60,640 bases of DNA from Hysterium pulicare CBS 123377 (taxonomy: Eukaryota > Ascomycota > Dothideomycetes > Hysteriales > Hysteriaceae), in NCBI GenBank assembly GCA_000467715.1, contig AJFK01000115.1, forward strand, positions 1-60,640, given 5' to 3'. Position 1 is the stretch's first letter. Each line of letters begins with the position of its first letter. Positions 56,888 to 60,640 of this stretch are shown in pieces. The notes beneath the pieces are model-generated. The model worked only from the letters and a program-made list of their open reading frames with translations, did not search any database and was not told where the DNA came from. The position numbers and the translations under genes are program-made.

Positions 56888-59800
56888 ATGATGGACGCAC
56901 CACGGATCACACTTGGCTCCCCGCTTCCAGTTACTCCTAAGAGAAACATCAGCGGTTACGACGCTCTCCTACGACAATTCGGTTCTACACCGTCTCCAAC
57001 GTCTGTCACCCAGACTCGCAAAGCAGCGTTGAGCTTGAAAGCCAATACGAATCGCCGAGAACAGCAGCAGAGGAAGAGAACCATACCCCCTATAATGTCG
57101 ATGAGGAATGGCAACAGTGGCCGCGAATTGCGGGCCCGACAACAGCCCGTCTCATACGGCGAGAGTTCTAACTCACAGGCATCTCCCTCTGATTCATCCG
57201 CCTACCCTAGTCCCGAGAAGTCTCGAATGCAGGAAGAGGACAGCGCTGACCAAAGCGAAGAGGAAAGTGAAGACGAACCCCAACTTCCTGAGAGAGTCTC
57301 CTCCGGCGGACAATCTTTGCGTCCGCGTGCAAATCTGAAATCCCGTGTCAGCTTCGACGAGCCACGCCGACGACGTTCCTCTGGAGCAAAGCGTCGATCC
57401 GGTCGACAACGAAATGCAATCCTTACTTCAGATGCAGTTCCTACTTCAGCCGCACTCTCATCGGCGCCTAAGCCACAGAAGCTTGATACTGCTCGAAGCA
57501 GACTCAGGGAAGAAATTGCTGCCCAGACCACAGTGAGGAGGAACAACTTCTTGGTGGCAAACAAAGACTTCTTTCTTCCCCTACTTCCGAAGAACAACTA
57601 CATCTCGAAGCTTGCTGCGAATCAGAAGGAAATAGAATCCTCAATTATCGAATATACTGAATTAGAAGAGCAGCCTGAAGGGTAAGTACAATCTACGCCA
57701 TACCACACCCCAAATATTATCTCTCTACATCATCTACTCCCCATCACATCCACCGATGGAGTCACCTGGAGTAGCCCAAATGGACTCTGAGAACAATGCT
57801 AACCTCCGACAGAGTCACTGCAACAATGAAGCCCTACCAACTTTCTGGCCTCTCCTTTCTTGTGCACCTAAACAACAATGGCATGTCAGGTCTCTTGGGA
57901 GACGAAATGGGTCTGGGCAAGACTCTGCAGACCTTATCTCTCTTCCAATACCTCGATGAGCGTGATCAAGCCTCGCCATCTGAGGAACTTCGTCCATTTC
58001 TCGTGGTGTGTCCTCTTAGCGTCCTCAGTTCCTGGATCAGCGAAGCCCGTAAATGGGTCCCTGCACTGAAAATCTTGCGCTTCCATGGAAGCTCTAACGA
58101 GCGAGCGCGACTTAAGAAGGTTGCTTCTGGTCAAGAGGATTGGTTTGGTAATGAGACGACGCAGTCTCGCAAGCGAAGGGCGGATCGCAAAGCAGGCAAG
58201 CGAGTTAACAAATTCCCTGCTGCTGGATATGCAGGTGCCGGTAATTACAAAATCATTGCTACCACCTATGAAGCGTTCGTGTCCGAGCAAGGTTGGTTCA
58301 AGAGCGCATTTGTCTGGCGTTATGTCGTTCTTGATGAAGGGCACAAGATCAAGAACAACATCACTCAAGTTTCCAGTGCACTCCAAGGGCTCAAAGCCGA
58401 ATATCGCTTGATCCTGACCGGAACTCCACTTCAGAACAACCTTACTGAGATGTGGGCTCTTCTCCATTGGCTCTATCCTGAAGTGTTCATATCAAATACT
58501 GCAGATCTCTTTAAGACGTCCTTCGATCTTAACAAGGGCAAAGTGAGTACGAAGGTGATGGACGACGCGCGTCGACTTCTGGAGCTCATTATGCTACGTC
58601 GGATGAAAAACAGCCCAGGAGTTAATCTCAACTTGCCACCGAAGGAGGAAGTCTTGCTCTATGTTCCTTTGACGCCTATGCAGCGTTTCTGGTACACACG
58701 ACTTCTTACACGAGTTGGTGATGGCATGCTTGATGACCTGTTTTCGGATGTTAAGACCAAGGAAAAGGAAGCTCTTGTCCAAGATGACGATACCATGTGG
58801 TCGAAGGTCGAAGAGCTTGAGCAACATGCGGACGAAAAGCCTGGTGAATGGGAAGAAACAGCAGCAATCATGAAGCAGGCTCTTGAACAGGAGCAGAAAG
58901 ACACAACTGTGAAATCGGCATGGATGAAGCTCATGAATCTTGTCATGCAATTGCGGAAGTGCTGCAGCCATCCGTACCTCCTCCCAAACGCTTTACCTGA
59001 ACCATATGAACTGGGTGAACACGTCATTCGTGCCTCGGGAAAGTTCATTCTTCTAGAGAAGTTACTCAAAAACATCGTCATGGATCAGGGAAAGAAGGTA
59101 TTGATCTTTTCGAGCTTTACGCGCACACTCGATTGCTGTGACGACCTTCTCGCTATAATGCGTAGCCGTGGAAATATGCATCGACACCTTCGCTTTGAAG
59201 GACAGACAGGGCGAGCTCATCGAAATCTTGCAATTCGAATGTTCAACGATGCGTCTTCTGACTACAAGGTTATGCTTCTCTCTACACGTGCTGGCGGCTT
59301 GGGCATCAACCTCACAGCTGCTACTGTCGTCATCTTCTTGGATGAAGACTGGAATCCTCAGATCACTTTGCAAGCTGAAGCTCGGGCTCACCGAATCGGC
59401 CAAACGCAGCCTGTCACCATATACAAACTTTGCACCCAGGGAACAGTAGAGGAACAAATGATGGGCCGTATCCGCAAGAAGCTCTACCTCTCTGCCAAAA
59501 TCACGGAATCCATGCGTAATATTCACAGCTCGCCTGGAGCATCTCAATCCAAAAACGGCGGAAACGGCAAGAAAGGTGTTGGGTTTGCTGAGTCCACCTC
59601 CGAAGACATGCCGCAACTCAACACCACTCAGCTGAAATCGCTAGTCCGACGTGGTGCGCAGACGCTATCTCATCCTGAGATTGATGTCACGGAGATGCTT
59701 TCCTGGGATCTAGAGACAATGATAGATAAATGTAGAGACAAGTCTTCTGACTCCACGAACGATGCTGTTGATGAGGAGAAATGGCTATCTGTCATGGAGA

Positions 59801-60640
59801 GGGTTGAATGCGCCGTCTTTGACGGAAAGCGGTATCAACGCAATCTCGACGCCGAGTCTACAAATAAGAACGTTTTACCCATCGAAATCACGCGCGAGGA
59901 CCGCCGCAAAGGAAAGAACACCACAGTCATGATTGATGGTTTTGCCATAAACAAAGAGTCGCTCTCCTGCGCCGACTGGGAAGCCGTTCCCACAATGGCC
60001 GGCAAAGATCCCCGCCTTGCAGAACCTAAGCGCGAGAAGAAACCCCCAATACCGCATGAAGGTCATTGCCACGAATGCTATACCGATGAGGGACTCACCG
60101 AGTGCACTGGTTGTCCCCGCTCTTACCACGCCGGCTGCCTAGCTCCCGAATTCCAAGGGAAAATAGGAGGCTGGTCCGGATTCTATTGCCCCCAACACGA
60201 ATGTGCTGAGTGTGGCAAGAAGACGTCCGACGCCGGTGGTTTGATTCTTCGCTGTCGTTGGTGCGTTAAGGGTCATTGCGAGGATTGTTTGGATTGGGAC
60301 AAGGCGAAGCTTGTTGGAGACAATCTCCCAGAATACGAAATTCTGAGCATGGGGCCTCAGGACTCGGCTTTTTATATCGTTTGTCCGGCTTGTATGAGCC
60401 TGGCGGCTGAAGACGAGGAAACTGCCAAGTGGTTTGTGGCGCAGGAGACCGCGTATAAGGAGCAGCTTGACGACCACATCGAAAAATTGGAAGAGGACCG
60501 ACGCAAGGCGGAAGAGAAGGTGAAGAAAGAGGAGCTGCTTCATGGTATACGTCAAAAACAGATGAGAGAGGAACGGCGTCGTGAGCGTGCCGAGAAAGAG
60601 GCTTTAAAGAAAGCTGCCGCTTTTGCGGCTAACCCCCCCC
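56888..60640 (+). CDS. SNF2-family chromatin-remodelling ATPase with C-terminal PHD finger (3' end missing)
   Basis: Exon 1 56888-57681 and exon 2 57813 to the window end give about 1207 residues without a stop. The N-terminal 260 residues are basic and Ser-rich. The ATPase core starts after the splice at TATMKPYQLSGLSFL. Walker A is DEMGLGKT (295-302), motif II is DEGH (439-442), then LTGTPLQNN, STRAGGLGINL and RAHRIGQTQPV. DEGH rather than DEAH occurs in Lsh/HELLS-, Fun30- and Mot1-type remodellers. After the helicase comes a Cys-rich module: CHECYTDEGLTECTGCPRSYH (PHD, from about 1017), followed by CAECGKK...CRWCVKGHCEDC. A charged coiled coil (EEDRRKAEEKVKKEELL) is cut off by the window end. 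The subfamily is uncertain; ISWI-like and other fungal SNF2-PHD proteins are possible. Confidence 0.92.

Overview
The window is nuclear DNA of a filamentous ascomycete (Pezizomycotina). The genes are monocistronic and carry short introns of about 45-105 bp with fungal splice sites. Several families are typical of the group: KRE2-type mannosyltransferase, a CAAX Ras1 protein, Clr2, secreted aspartic protease and GH28 exopolygalacturonase. A leotiomycete is my best guess, but only an impression. The last bases are a run of C inside an open gene, so the window probably ends at a contig break.

Left third (1-17.6 kb): TYW1 (tRNA wybutosine synthesis) and PAT1 (mRNA decapping) lie on the minus strand. 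PAT1 shares a divergent promoter with a GT15 mannosyltransferase. A roughly 4.3 kb gene-poor stretch follows and holds a probable 209 bp MITE. Then come a TauD/TfdA-type dioxygenase and a long protein with a C-terminal region resembling the XPF-like/HhH fold of meiotic Zip2/SHOC1 proteins.

Middle (18-44 kb): a secreted pepsin-like protease, the splicing helicase PRP22, a decayed V8-like serine protease, a GMF (ADF-H) actin regulator divergent from a molybdopterin-binding-domain protein, RAS1, a gene-free stretch of about 7.5 kb, and a multi-pass membrane protein divergent from a bZIP factor.

Right third (44.8-60.6 kb): the most unusual gene encodes about 2045 residues with four Ulp1/C48-like cysteine protease domains in an A-B-A-B order, each with an apparently complete His/Asp/Gln/Cys set. 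It is followed by an exopolygalacturonase, a mitochondrial-type thioredoxin-like protein, a Clr2 silencing factor, and a divergently transcribed SNF2 ATPase with PHD finger that runs off the end.

The genes do not form an obvious pathway cluster. The only functional pairing suggested by layout is the divergent Clr2/SNF2-PHD chromatin pair. Exon models were made by eye from splice consensus, reading phase and family conservation; no search was run.
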